DNA of 63,405 bases from Pseudoneurospora amorphoporcata (Eukaryota; Ascomycota; Sordariomycetes; Sordariales; Sordariaceae). The DNA lies in the NCBI GenBank assembly GCA_033297205.1, contig MU859262.1, forward strand, positions 1 through 63,405, given 5' to 3'. The stretch's first letter is position 1, and each line of letters begins with the position of its first letter. Made by a program: the position numbers and the translations under genes. Shown piece after piece: positions 9,978 to 23,177 of the stretch. The notes below the pieces were generated by a model. It was not told the DNA's origin. It did not search any database and saw only the letters and a program-made list of their open reading frames with translations.

Positions 9978-11380
9978 GCACAGGCGGGCATCGCAAGTCA
10001 AGAACTTGGTGGCCAGTCTTTCGGTTAGTATTTCTACATGAGTGGGGTTGGTGTTTAGACTTTGTTACGGAGTTCCAAGACTGGTTGGTAAAATGGATTA
10101 TTACGATGGTTCGTTGGTTGGTTGTTCGGTTGGTGTGGTCGGTTCTTTTACGCACTATGTAACGTTTATGATCAAGCGCTTTTATGGTTGGCATTGGGAG
10201 AGGGTTGGTTCATGGTGTTGAATCTTCATTGTCGGAGCAAGCGTGGATGATTTGGCGTCTATCCGGAAGAAAGGCGAATAAATGTACATAATGATGATGT
10301 TCTTGCACCTTGTTCGGTGTTGGGAATCGGCAACCGTATAGAACTAGGTTGTCAAAATTGCAAAGCAGGGGACAACCTTGTGGGTTTTACTGTATTCAAC
10401 AACGGGACGCTTTTAGCACTCTGTGTAAACAGCAGAAAGCGAGTCTTTGAAACAATTTGCATTGTCCGGTCGTCAGTTGTTGGCAATACATGCGATTATC
10501 ACCAGCACATAGTCTTGCCAACATGTGGTGATGGAGACAAACAAAAGAGTTGGGGATCTTGTGATGCAATGACGCAGTTGGTTGTAAGAGAAACGGTAAA
10601 CCGACAGTGGACACAGTGACATGTGGATGGCCCGCTCCCCACCTCCCCACCCGCCCTCATTGCGCTTTCACATTCTTGCAGACGCGACAAATGAAGCGCG
10701 ACACGGGCTTTAATTGTTGGCGCACAGACCATCTGGATGCTTGGCACAGGACGGACCTGAGTATCTTTCCGCTTTAGGCTTAGCAATCCCCTTATCCGCC
10801 TGCCGCCGTTGTTCTTTCAACTTTCAGCGGCCGGCGCAAGAAGAATCCACGGTCCACAACCCGGTCTGCGCTGCCCATGCCCTTGTGCCCTTGACGCACC
10901 TCCTTGAACACTCTCAAACTTTCGACTTCATTCAATCCCGCCACGATTTTGACCTGCTCACAACCACCGTCTCCCAGCGTTTTCCGTGTCGCCGACGTCA
11001 GCAGGGCTCGCCGTCGTTATTTGATCCAGATTCATTCCTTCCTTCGCACACAATCGAGCTCACCACGCCCTCATTCGCTATCCCGTTCACCAGCCAGTTA
11101 CCCCCGTTCAGCGTTCAGCGTCCAGCGTCAGCGCCCGCCCTGATCAGCAAAAGGCCCAGTCCCGCCCCGTCCTGTCGCGTGGTTCTCTCTCGCTCTGCAA
11201 CGCGCGCGTGATTCTGCCCCTCAAAAAGTTATCGCGGCTTACGTCGCCCACGACTTCGGCCACGGCCCAGCTCAATCGGCACCGCATCGATCCCCTCATG
11301 CATGCTATCTCGCAGTATCGCCGACTCGAGTGATGATGGTAGGAGGAAGGCGGGAGAGGTAGACGTTCCCCATTCTCGCA
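9978..11380. other. Intergenic, securin 3' / set1 promoter
   Basis: About 1.4 kb. A GGTTGGTT/TTGGTTG-rich patch lies at 10080-10140. The 10800-11350 part is CT-rich and GC-rich and probably contains the set1 promoter and a long 5' leader. The open frames here (for example 10714-11211) show no domain and I do not call them. Confidence 0.45.
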
Positions 11381-14300
11381 ATGTCTCGGTCGTCCGGTGC
11401 GAGTTTCGCTCAGTTCTTCCCTGCCGCTCCGCGGGCTGCCAGGGACAGAGCCACGGAGCGGGAGCGGGCAAGAATGAGAGCGCAAGCTTCTCCGCCCACG
11501 CAGCCAGTTGACACGACCGGTCATCGCACTCCCTTGTCCTCATTCACTTCCAACCGATCTGATGACGGAGCCAGTCCTGGCCGCTCACACATAACCTCTC
11601 TCAATCACAGCTCATCCGCCGGTGCTGACGCTACCCGCCCTCCGCTTGAAGACTCCGAGTCGCTGCCCGGCGACACGCTAAACACAGTTGGCTCTGCAAG
11701 CTCGCATGCGAGCACAAGCTCATCCATCTTCAGTTCCTCTACGCGACAGCCCGCCATGGCCTCAGCTCCAGTGAGGAACTCTCACACTCACAACTCCAAC
11801 ACCCCTCTCACAACCGCCGACTCACCGTCATCCTTATATTTCTCTACATCCCTTGATGCGAAGCCGCACTCCGTCTCGCCCCATCATGCCGACAAGCAAA
11901 ACGGCCTGCCACCGACACTCAATGGCTCGGCTACTGAGTTCCTCGTCCCTCTACCTGACGGTACCGAACGTGTCCCTCTCCGCGACTCTAGTCGCTCCGT
12001 CTTGTGCACCATATGCACATATGATCCTCTCCTGGACAAGAAGCTCTCGAGCTCCGAAAGGAAAAAGGCGAAACCAATATATAAGGATTATGGCTTGGTA
12101 CGTACACTGAACACGTCGGCGTGGAAGGGGGGCGTCATCTTTGTAAATTATCTGGCTAATACCGCTTATAGAACGATGAAGATGACGCTCCCCCTTCAGA
12201 TCCACGCCTGGCGCACGGCGGGAAACTCAGCTACATCAACGTCAACTTTCACCTCCCCAAAGCCCAATTGATTGATGCGCCGAGCAACCTGAAGCCCTAC
12301 CCATATGACCCTAAAACCTCCTGTGGCCCCGGGCCCCCAGTCCAAATTCTAGTGAGAGGCTTCAATCCCTTGATCGCCTTCACAAAGGTCACTACCATAT
12401 TCGCATCGTTCGGCGACATTGCGGAAAGCAGCAACAAGATGCATCCAGAGACGGGAAGCTATCTCGGCTTCGCAACGATCCGATACAAAGATTCGAAACC
12501 AACCCCGTCGCGACCCGTGCCTGTTCCTGCTCATCAGGCTGCCAGGAGAGCTGTCCGAGGAATGCACGGGAGGAGGGTAGAGGCCAACCAAGTCCGCGTC
12601 GAGTTCGACCCCGAAGGCCGAAAGAGCAAGGCATTGATGGAGGCTGTTCTTAAAAAGAGCAGGGAAACATCGCAACCCCCAAGCGCTGCCTACAAGATTC
12701 CTACCGGACCTAGACCAAGAGCTGGGGAGATTATCCCTGGACCTCCGCCAACGGCCCCCAAAGGTCCAGCAGCGCACCGAACCCTCGGAGGCTCCGAGGC
12801 CGGCTGGACATCAACCAAGCCTCGACATCCCAGCATAATTGAAAATGAACCGATCGTCAATCACATCAAGAGCGAGCCGTATATTTTCGTGGCGCACGAT
12901 TACGTCCCAGTAATGCCGACAACTGTGGCTCATATGAAGAAGCGGCTCAAGCAGTATGGGTTTGATGACATTCGTGCGGATAGAACGGGCTACTACATTA
13001 TCTTCCGCGATTCCCATTATGGCCGAGACGAAGCAAGCAAGTGCTATAATTCCGCCAACGACACAGCGTTCTTCACATACAGCATGGTCATGGAGCTTTA
13101 CCTTTTCGGCACGGTAGGCAAAAGCTCAAGGACCTCTGAGGACCATCGCAGACACAGCCACAGTTCAGATAAAAGGCCGCCACCTGAGCACCGACAACGT
13201 GATGATCAAGATCGGCGTCGTCGTGATGAAGAGGTGGACATCGAGGAGGAGAAGAAGCAACGGGCCAAGAACCTCGATCCAGTTAAGGAGGCTGCCGAAG
13301 TAATACGACGAGAAATGACGGAGCATCTACTCAAGACCATCCGTACCAAGATCACCCTTCCGGCAGTCTTCGACTACCTTAACCCGGTCAATCATGCTGC
13401 GAAGCGCCGAAAGCTTAACATTGATGACTCTCACAGTGGTACAATTCCATCGATTGTCTTCGATGATTCCGAAGGCAGATCTTCTCCAGTCGGTACTCCG
13501 AACTCGAGGGCCGACCCAATCGAGAGGCGTACGGCACGCGCTGATGTTTCAACATTACGGGTCCGAAAGCTGAAGAGCAGGGGAGTGAATGCTCGAAAAC
13601 ACGGATTCAATGATCCGTTTGCGCGAGCACGACCCACACAACGAGTAGATCTTCGGTCGCTGCATCATCGTCTTAACTCCGATAGTGACGATGATTCTGA
13701 CGATGGTGCGGATAACCGATATTCTATGATCCGGGACACAGAGGAACCGGAGTCTCGCCCAAGGAGTCGTATGAGTTCGGAGGAAGACCGGAACAAAGAG
13801 GAAACCGGATCCTGGGTTGCTGGTGAAGACGATTCAATGACGGAGGCCAGCTTCGCTCTTAACGATACATCAGCCCTGCTAAAGAAGCGAAAATTGGACC
13901 TTCCGGTGGAAGCGGCTATCAAGCGGCAGAAGAAAGCTGAGGAGCTCTTCGAGGCGACTATCGCCCCCATCGAAACCGAGCTGCCTTCGAAGGAGCAGGC
14001 TGTGGAGTCTGCTACCCTGCCAGGCACCGAAGCTCCATTGGATAGCCTACCTGACGCTGACGTTAAAGCCGAACCGGCAGAGGACAAGGACACTGAGGAC
14101 TCGCGGCTGCCAACCCCTCAACCGGACATCACAAAACCGAAGAAGAAGGGCAAAACCAAGAAGAAATCCAAAAAGCAGATCTTTGAGGAGCGTGAGGCGC
14201 TCAAGAAGCAGCAACAGGAGATATATGAGAGAGAGGCTCTTCGGGCCGCCGGGATTGAAGACATTGAAGCTACTCCGGACGCTGAAGCGAAATCCCAGGC

Positions 14301-15463
14301 TGGTGAACCCGAAGCTGTACCTGAACCTGAACTCGAACAAGGGGAAGCCCCAGAGGCTCCTACGACAGAAAGCAAACCCGATCTGGATCCTGAGTTGTAC
14401 CCATCGGAGGCAGTTAACGCTCTCGTCCTACCCAAGGATTTCCATTTGGACATTGGAACCCTGAAACTGGTGCCATTACAGGGTGCGGATGGGCCAAATA
14501 CCCAGAGGCTCCGAAAGAAGTTTGGTAACGGTAAGCTTGAGTGCGATGCTGAGCTGTGGCTCTGGAAACGGAAAAGGATCCGGCAACTCAACTCGGAGGA
14601 TGGGTCAACGGATAAACCTGTCGGAATCAGCGGTTATTATGTGCCCAATCCGACTGGATGTGCCAGGACCGAGGGTGTCAAGAAGATTCTCAACTCTGAG
14701 AAGTCCAAATATCTTCCCCATCATATCAAGGTTAAAAAGGCCAGAGAAGAGCGGGAAAAGAATGCCAAGAACGGGAACATCAACTCTGTTGCCGCCGCCG
14801 CAGAGGCAGCCAGGCTCGCAGCAGATAGCCTGGTAGCCAAGGGTAATTCGCGTGCCAATCGTGTCAACAACCGCCGATACGTTGCGGAGATCAACGATCA
14901 GCGGAAGAACTTTGGGCAAGATTCGGATGTCTTGCGTTTCAACCAGCTTAAGAAGCGAAAGAAGCCAGTGAAATTTGCTCGGTCCGCCATTCATAACTGG
15001 GGTCTCTACGCAATGGAGAACATCAACAAGGATGACATGATCATCGAGTACGTTGGTGAGGAAGTCCGACAGCAGATCGCCGAACTTCGCGAAGCAAGAT
15101 ACCTCAAGAGCGGCATCGGTAGCAGCTACCTCTTCCGCATCGACGATAACACCGTTATTGATGCGACGAAGAAGGGCGGCATTGCCCGATTCATCAACCA
15201 CAGCTGCATGCCCAATTGTACGGCCAAGATCATCAAGGTGGAAGGGAGCAAGCGCATCGTCATCTATGCGCTGCGCGACATTGCTCAGAGTAAGTCTCCT
15301 CTTGTGGTAGAAAGCAACATGATATGCAGTGACAGTTTGAGCTAACGGGAGGGTTATAGACGAAGAGTTGACATACGACTACAAGTTCGAGCGCGAGATC
15401 GGAAGCACGGATCGTATCCCCTGCTTGTGCGGAACAGCAGCATGCAAGGGTTTCCTGAACTGA
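11381..15463 (+). CDS. set-1: Histone H3 lysine-4 methyltransferase Set1 (COMPASS catalytic subunit)
   Basis: Exons 11381-12097, 12172-15289 and 15360-15463 (phases 0 and 1) give 1312 residues, close to the Neurospora Set1 length as I remember it. Domains in order: a disordered Ser-rich N-terminus; an RNA-recognition-type fold from about residue 295 (VQILVRGFNPLIAFTKV...GFATIRYKDS); a second RNA-binding-type region (EPYIFVAHDYVPVMPTT); a long charged middle with a lysine-rich stretch (KPKKKGKTKKKSKK); the n-SET region; and the SET domain from about 1172 (ARSAIHNWGLYAMENINKDD), with catalytic RFINHSCMPNC near 1245 and the YDYKF segment. The post-SET CLCGTAACKGFLN ends the protein. It methylates H3K4 at transcribed chromatin as part of COMPASS. 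The last intron splits the SET domain just before the NEELTYDY motif. Confidence 0.97.
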
Positions 15464-17613
15464 TCGAGTCCACATGCGATGCGCTTGGTAGAGGAACAAC
15501 AGCTCCGGATGCTTTGGATGCTGAGCCTTCCTCACGATGGGAAGGTCGATCGACTGGACACGACAAGCAGCAAGGCCGTAGAAGATAGATGGATGGTGTC
15601 AAGAACAGGTCGGTTTGGTATGGGCAACAAAGCGGGTTGATGTCTCCTTTCTTTACCTCTTATGGGTTGCACTTCTTTCCTGGTTATGCTTATCTCTTCC
15701 TCACAAGCGGACAATTAATCACAGATTATCCTGCCATGCTTTGGCTATCATCGTTGGCATTCGTTTTTATTTTCTTTCATGGCCATCCGGAAGGTGGTTG
15801 TACGGCACGCGTCCAAACTCGTAGCAACCTTTCTCCCTATATACCGTGTGCATGTTTTTGAAAGGATCATCTTGTTATCTGGGACAGACCTTGAAAATCG
15901 GGCGAATGGAAGGGCCTGGACGGTTCTTGAAAATGGGTTTCATATGCTTTCCCTCTACTTGTACTTCGCTGCTTGGGGTGCCACTTGCCTTGGTCAAATT
16001 TGGGGATGTCTGTCACGGTGTTTTTGGCGTTCGTTAGAGGATATGTTGGGGGTTTGGTATTATGGGGACGGCATCTGGCTATGATTTGGGATGGTTGAAA
16101 CAAAGTTGGTTCCCCGAGGGAGATGGCACGGGCAAGAGATATTATGGGCGACAGGTTCAAGGTTATGGCTCTTCCATCGGTATACTTCAGTCCCTTGCTC
16201 GGAGAACGTGAGAGGTCAGGCTAAGTAAGCGGTCGATCCTTTTCAACTTCATGAGGCTGGTCTATATAGACCTGGCTTAATCCACATGGAGTTGACCGTC
16301 AGACATAAGAGGGAAACGGGTAACAAAATATGGTTTCAGGCAGAGTCAAGAGGTTATTTAGTAGATGGGTTGCCCGTTAACGACGACAGGTCGCGTAATA
16401 GGGCCACTTGAAATATCTGAATACGAATATGTTACCTTATCTTAGACCATGCCATTGCTCCCAAATTGTTACCAGGTTGATTTACTGCTCATCAAGCGAA
16501 GCCTAGTTCATAGACATTCTGTGTTCCTGATGAGGTGGGAATGTCGGACGTTGGACTGCGGTTCACCCCCTTTTTACTTGGCTGGACGGGGGTCCTCAAA
16601 AACAGGGGGGCTTGTTTACTTTTACCTGTCGTCCTTCAAATGCGCCACTGTCCCCGAAGCTGCTTGTCATATCGCGATAAAACGAATGGAACAACTCCCT
16701 GACGAGACGAACTCCGAAATTCCTTTGAGAGTTTGCCAAACCTCCAGTTAAAGATCACATCTCGCAAAAATACGCGATTGTACTTGAGACCAAGTACCTT
16801 CAATTCTATCTGTACCATCAGACGCGCGCGCTGCCCGCCCCGCCTACCACCCTTCACTCACAGCTCCCACGCGCGCCACGCGTCACACATCTCGCTGCCT
16901 AGGTACCTCCATCTATCTATCCCGTCCAGCAGGAACAGACAGATTGCATGCAGGCGGGCCTTAGACCGCGGTTGAAGGCGCGGCCTTCACTTGTCGACTT
17001 GCTGGTCCATGCAAGCAGAAACAGCGGTCCCAACTCTCCTACTTGCAGCGATAGCGGTCTTGGGACAGGCGATTATTGGGACAAGAGGGACACCAGCCCA
17101 GGCAAGAGCAGCAGCCTCAGGAGTTGGAGTGGGCGGGATCATGATGATAGAGGCACTGCTAGGGGCCACTTACAGCAGGAGTTCGTAGGGGAGGACACAG
17201 TGGGAGCATCTGCTGCATCATGGCATCCACAAGTGGTGGGCTCGGCGGGGTTATGGTTGGAGAGCGACGGGGATCCAGATGACCTGGATGGGGAACATGG
17301 GGAGCAGCAGCTGCCACTGTCCCTCCCACTGCGCGGGCGGCTGCGGCTGCGGCCTGGGGTGCCTCACCTTCCACTTGTCACCACCGTCCCAGATTCGGCG
17401 GCTCTGCTTGACCAAGCTTCCAACCTCCCACTGCCACCATCACCAACCAAACCGTCCTCGGATCCCTCGACACCCACATCGCAGCTCGATCCGCCTGCCC
17501 CAACATCGCCCGAGCGACCCGCGCACAAACATATACCTACAGTCATCGTTACCTCGGATTCCCCTCGACCTCCTGTGAAACCTACGTCCGCGCCAATTGC
17601 TCTTTCGCCCAAG
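15464..17613. other. Long intergenic region upstream of vma-1
   Basis: About 2.15 kb. The first part (15464-16450) is presumably set1 3' UTR and spacer. From 16800 on it is C/T-rich with TCACTT/CACCACC words and leads into the vma-1 start. A 332-codon open frame (16948-17946) overlaps vma-1 exons in another frame and looks like low-complexity translation, so I do not call it. Confidence 0.5.
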
Positions 17614-19919
17614 ATGGCTCCCGTAAGCTTCGCCCCATCATCGTTACCCTCTTCTCGGCAACGCGTCGCTTCACGTCGCAAACCACCAACACATCAACGC
17701 ATGCCTCCTACCAGATCTGATGTACGACCTTGCCTGCTAACATGGCTTCCGAATAGCAACAAAATGGCGCCGAGAAGGATGGTATCCAAACCGGTAAGTG
17801 TCCAGTGGGCAGCCTCGTGTAACTGCTACACTAGACTCGAGATTCATGGTTTACTAACAGCTCGCAGGCAAGATCTACTCGGTGTCCGGGTACGCTCCCC
17901 ATCGAAGTCTTCCTCCCTGTCTCTCGACCAGTTCGCTAACCGATAGACCCAAAGCCCCGTCGTCGTCGCCGAGGATATGATTGGTGTTGCTATGTATGAG
18001 TTGGTATGGTTATACACTTGTCCTCTGCCACTGGTGGGGTGCCTGAGCTGAGACTGGAAACAGGTGAAAGTCGGCCACGATCAACTAGTTGGTGAAGTCA
18101 TTCGCATCAATGGCGACCAAGCGACTATCCAAGTATACGAAGAGACCGGTAGGGTTGACGGTCCCCAAGTCATACCATCCTTGGTACTATGATGGCTAAC
18201 AAGTCCCTTGATAGCTGGCGTCATGGTTGGCGATCCCGTACTACGGACAGGCAAGCCTCTCTCCGTCGAACTCGGTCCCGGTCTCCTAAACAACATCTAC
18301 GATGGTATTCAGCGCCCCCTCGAGAAGATCGCCGAGGCTTCCAACAGCATTTACATTCCCCGCGGTATCTCCACCCCTGCGCTGGACCGCAAGAAGAAGT
18401 GGGAGTTCACACCGACCATGAAGGTTGGCGATCACATCGCGGGTGGTGACGTCTGGGGTACCGTCTACGAAAACTCTTTTATCTCTGTCCACAAGATTCT
18501 TCTTCCTCCCCGGGCCCGTGGTACCATCACCAGGATCGCCGAGAAGGGCGAGTACACCGTTGAGGAGAAGATCCTCGAGATCGAGTTCGATGGCAAGAAG
18601 ACCGAATACCCTATGATGCAGACCTGGCCTGTTCGTGTACCGCGCCCTACGACCGAGAAGCATTCCGCCAACCAGCCTTTCCTTGTAGGTCAGCGTGTGC
18701 TCGACGCTCTCTTCCCCTCGGTCCAGGGTGGTACCGTTGCTATTCCTGGTGCTTTCGGCTGTGGCAAGACTGTCATTTCTCAGTCTGTCTCCAAGTTCTC
18801 CAACAGTGACGTTATCGTTTACGTCGGTTGTGGTGAGCGCGGTAACGAAATGGCTGAAGTCTTGAAGGATTTCCCCGAGCTGTCTATCGAGGTTGACGGC
18901 CGCAAGGAGCCCATCATGAAGCGTACAACCCTCATCGCCAACACCTCCAACATGCCCGTCGCCGCTCGTGAAGCCTCCATTTACACGGGTATCACAGTCG
19001 CCGAGTACTTCAGAGATCAGGGCATGGACGTTGCCATGATGGCTGACTCTTCGTCCCGTTGGGCTGAGGCGCTCAGAGAAATTTCCGGTCGTCTTGGAGA
19101 AATGCCGGCTGATCAGGGTTTCCCCGCTTACCTTGGTGCCAAGCTCGCCTCCTTCTACGAACGTGCCGGCAAGGTCGAGGCTCTTGGGAGCCCGCAGCGC
19201 GAGGGCAGTGTCAGCATTGTTGGTGCTGTCTCTCCCCCCGGTGGTGATTTCTCTGATCCTGTCACATCTGCCACCCTCGGTATCGTGCAGGTCTTCTGGG
19301 GTCTCGACAAGAAGCTTGCGCAGCGCAAGCACTTCCCGTCCATCAACACATCCGTCAGTTACAGCAAGTACCTCACGACCCTCGACAAGTGGTACGAGAA
19401 GGAGTACCCGGAATTCCCTCGCCTCCGCGACCGCATCCGCCAGCTCCTTTCCGACAGCGAAGAGCTCGACCAGGTCGTCCAGCTGGTCGGCAAGTCCGCG
19501 CTCTCGGATCCCGACAAGATCACGCTCGACATGGCGACGCTCATCAAGGAGGATTTCCTCCAGCAAAACGGCTACTCAGACTACGACCAGTTCTGTCCTA
19601 TTTGGAAGACGGAGTGGATGATGAAGCTCATGATGGGATTCCACGACGAGGCGCAGAAGGCCATTGCCCAGGGCCAGAACTGGAACAAGGTGCGTGAGGC
19701 CACCCAGGACTTGCAGGCTCAGTTGAGGAGTCTCAAGTTCGAGGTGCCTAGTGAGGGACAGGAGAAGATTTGCAAGAAGGTATGTTTTCAGTCCCCTCCC
19801 CCCCCCCCCTTTTCTCGTATCTCTCAAATGAAGCACATGATTAACTATCTTCCGTGTTACAGTACGAGGCGATACAGCAGCAGATGCTGGACAAGTTCGC
19901 GTCTGTTATTGATGAGTAA
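17614..19919 (+). CDS. vma-1: V-type H+-ATPase catalytic subunit A
   Basis: ATP-hydrolysing subunit of the V1 sector that acidifies vacuoles. Seven exons: 17614-17622, 17757-17793, 17868-17889, 17955-18003, 18064-18148, 18215-19779 and 19863-19919. They sum to 607 residues, identical in length to the Neurospora protein. The protein starts MAPQQNGAEKDGIQTG. The Walker A loop GAFGCGKT is at residues 246-253, and the Walker B and catalytic region includes VAMMADSSSRWAEALREISGR. The tail is YEAIQQQMLDKFASVIDE. The first four exons are tiny (9, 37, 22, 49 nt) and all phases agree. The YVGCGERGNEM site that hosts the VMA1 intein in baker's yeast is uninterrupted here. One intron has an unusual run of about 12 C. 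Confidence 0.98.
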
Positions 19920-21245
19920 ACGCTCCGCCAGGGATATGCGGTAGCAGTGGTGTGGGCATAGAAGGAAGCAAGAAGCAAGCATGCATGCATGGACGTCTGT
20001 CTCTGTCTAGGGTTCATTGATGAAATGGAAGGAGGGTACACATGAAATGGATTGATGAGGATGATGATGAAAGACTGTTCGCCTAGTTCGTTTTTGTTCA
20101 CTATTGGTTCGTCGTCGTCGTTGAAGTAGTAGTCGTGTATGTTGCTCACTTGTCACGGAACCCTTGTTACATCTTGCTTTTGAGTACTATGCTATCATCT
20201 TCTCTTGGTTGCGCATTCTTTTATACGGCTACCTATACCCACCGTGCTTTTGAAACACTCGGTCCTAGATATCCTCGCTATACCCATGCTCACTTACTTC
20301 GAACCTGGGTATAGCCCTCTTTACTTCTGGGCACAGTAGTTCAGTGGTTTTGGTAAGCTCTGAGGAGGTTGGCTTGTTATGTAATTCATCATCATGGTCA
20401 TAAATCTCATTCTATGTCTCCATCATATTCATCGTTACAGTATTTGGTGGTACAAGAAGATTTTCCGTTCGCAAAGACACAGAAAGACGGACAGACAACA
20501 TGGAGATTCATATCCTCTTCACATCCCGTCCTTCAATTCTTTCATCTGCCACAAATTTCCGAACACCCAAAGAACAGATCCAACATCGAGTCTGCCATCC
20601 TATCTGGCAAGGTTCATTTGGTCCAATCTAACCCAACCAGCTGGATCAACACGCGGTTATGTCATCCGACATGCTTCCCAGCGGCCATCCGGCTTGTGCA
20701 TTTTCTCTAGTTTCGTAGACATTTCCAACTCTAGTGTCCATTATTGCTATTCAACGGTTCCGTCGGCCATTATGAATTCTGTGTTCGTTCGTCATCTTGG
20801 CCTCTCGCTTGGTTGGTTGGTTGGTTTGGTAGTGATTCGTGTAAATGATCGTAACGCAATCATGAATGACCCAGATAATCTGCCGCCGCTACTGCTGCTC
20901 GTGCTGATGATGTTGCTAACATTTGTATACTGCGGCGGTCCGCGATTGTTCGTTCCATCAGTTCGACAAATCTTCGGATTCCTCTGCTCCAGTTCCAGTT
21001 CCGTAAATCCCGTAAGAAGGCTCAAAGACGAGAGAGTGATTGGCTCCAGGTGGCAAATTTGTAGTTGTCGGGATATAGGATAGGCTGTTGTTACACGGTT
21101 TCGTACTCAGAAAGGTATGCATATATGCTTGCGGTTACACTGAATCGATATTGATTTCGATATCGGCAATTGCGATATTCTCATTTGTTGTTGTCGTGGT
21201 TGACGTGGTGTCAGTAGGTAGGTATCTCGATCGGTTGCAGTGGCC
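19920..21245. other. Intergenic between convergent vma-1 and DUF4048 gene
   Basis: About 1.3 kb between two convergent genes, with (GAT)n/(CGT)n-like patches near 20060 and 20110. Open frames here (20369-21083) look like random translation. I see no RNA gene or repeat family. Confidence 0.45.
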
Positions 21246-23177
21246 TTATGTCCCCTTATGGTGGGTGCCAACGGTATGATAAGCGGGTTGAGGCTGCTGG
21301 TGTGTCTCTGGCGGAGCCAAACTCTTCTCCCACTCCTTCATGTAGTAATCGGCCGTCTTTTTCAAGTTGCTCGGCGTGAATTTGGTGAGGACGGCCGGGA
21401 AGAGATCCTCGAGCATAGGGTTGGTCGACGTGACTGCTGGTGGAGCAGGGCGGCTGGAGGTGGACGCAACGCGTCTCTTACTCGAACTGGAGGACTTCTT
21501 CTTCCTGTCAAAAAACAAAAGGGTTAGCCAGCGGTAGGGAATGGAGGGATTGTGTGTGATGGGAGAGACCTTTTGATATTTTGATGTGCTGTGCTGCGTG
21601 AGAGGAGATGATATGATATGATATGCCGTTCAAATCATGATCCACTATTCATAGAAGAAGTGATATGTATTGGCTCGTATTTCTGGTGATTTTGATAGCC
21701 CCGTTAAAACAAACTGGGACATTGTATATATACGGCCGGATGTGGTACCCACATAGGATGGGAGAGAGTAAGAGGAAATAATGGATTGCCCTTACAGAGA
21801 TGCGTCGTTCTCGGTTCGCTTTTCGGAGGTTGTTGATGGGATGATGTCGCCGTTCACGGTGGTTCCACTCCATCTTGTGGATGTTACAGTTCCTGCATTT
21901 TCCCAGTTTGACCAGTCGTTGTCGTCCACCGAGTCCATCGTCAGAGGAGTCCAAGAAAATCGCTTAGATGACTTGGATGCATCTGCTTTGGATCGCATCA
22001 GTGCTGGGGCTGGTCGCGAAGGAGATTTCAGTGCCGTATCGGCTGCCGAATCCTGGGCTTCCTTTTGAGGGCTGGTAGATCGTGATGTGGGCGCGGCGGG
22101 TGCCCAGTCGAATGCCGCTGAAGATCGATTCCTCGGGGTGTTCAGACCGGATGCCTTGTATGCATCTTGCGCTCCCGTGCGGCTGGAGGCAGAGGCCGTG
22201 CCGCCGTTTGGCATAGGCGTCATGCTCAACTTGCCGTCCGCGCCTCTTATGCACATGCCCTGTCCGGTAATGGGTTCGTCTCCTACGGTAGCTTGCCTCA
22301 GATCCTCCATAAAAGTCCATAGTCCCTGCCTGAGATCCTGAGCGATCCCTTTGACCCCAACAGTTTGTGGGACGGTTTGGGGAGCCCAGGATTGGTGTTT
22401 TGGCCGATGTGATGGACTGAAAGCAACATTGCGACTATTTTCTGATCCATCACCGCGTCCAGGGAAATCACTACTCGGTTTTGTCGGCGACAGCAATGAT
22501 AGTGTGCGCGCATGTCCTCCTTGGAATACACGACGGCGCCCGTTCTCGGGAAGAGGTTGATTCTGGTTTTGTAGACTTTGTAGCAACGCCTTTCTCCTGT
22601 CTAGTTCCACGGCTCTTTTTGTTGCCTCCTCATCCTGAAGAGTGGGGACCAGATCGGCGGAGCGCAATGGCCTTTCGCCTCGTTTCTTGTATGCTTCATG
22701 GGTCGCCCATTGCTTTTTCAGCTTGGCCAAATCGGACTCGGCACGAGAAAGTTCTTCGCGGAGCTCGAGAACACGGCGCTCTTGTGCTGCAATGGCGGTA
22801 ATGAAGTCATTGGAATCAGCGGGCGACGTGAGTGCAGGGGTATCTGACGTTGTTGATGGGAAGGAGGCGGTAGTCGTCGAGGCCGGTATGGGTCGCGAGG
22901 GATTCGGGTTTGGCGGCGCGATCGGAAGTGTTAGTGAAAGTCGATGGGTGGTCCGGGACGCTGTGGAAGCTGACCGTGAAGAGCGGTTCTCAATCAGGTC
23001 CTCGGAGTGGGCGAGAGCTGTGGCAATGGCCTCGGCTGGTACGTGTCGAGGCTCGGTGTCATCTGTGCTTTTCCCACGACGAGCGCGAGATCGCAGCGAG
23101 GAAGTTCGGCGGGGAAGGGGCGCGGACTGCATTGCGACCTGACCAAAGCTGTTGTGGGGTGAAACGATATGTGCCAT
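21246..23177 (-). CDS. Fungal protein with DUF4048-type coiled region, function unknown
   Basis: Exons 21796-23177 and 21246-21504 on the minus strand (GTAAGG donor, tttgacag acceptor, phase 2) give 546 residues. The N-terminus is disordered and Arg/Ser-rich. The recognisable block is DSNDFITAIAAQERRVLEL followed by REELSRAESDLAKLKKQW, a coiled coil of the DUF4048 family, then an Arg/Ser-rich region and a conserved-looking PQTVGVKGIAQDLRQGLWTF / EDLRQATVGDEPITGQG segment. Exon 2 supplies NPMLEDLFPAVLTKFTPSNL and ADYYMKEWEKSLAPP, a separate conserved tail. The 291-nt intron is long for this window. I start at the ATG at 23177 (MAHIVSPHNS). The frame stays open to another ATG at 23588, but that extension is Thr/His-rich and looks like translated leader. 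Function unknown; filament-forming or scaffold roles are only guesses. Confidence 0.78.

Noticed and set aside
16948..17946. 332-codon open frame on the plus strand
   Set aside because: It overlaps vma-1 exons 1-3 in another frame, is low-complexity, and has no domain. The vma-1 exons there are certain.
18820..18860. Possible VMA1 intein site
   Set aside because: The YVGCGERGNEM codons are contiguous, so no intein is present.
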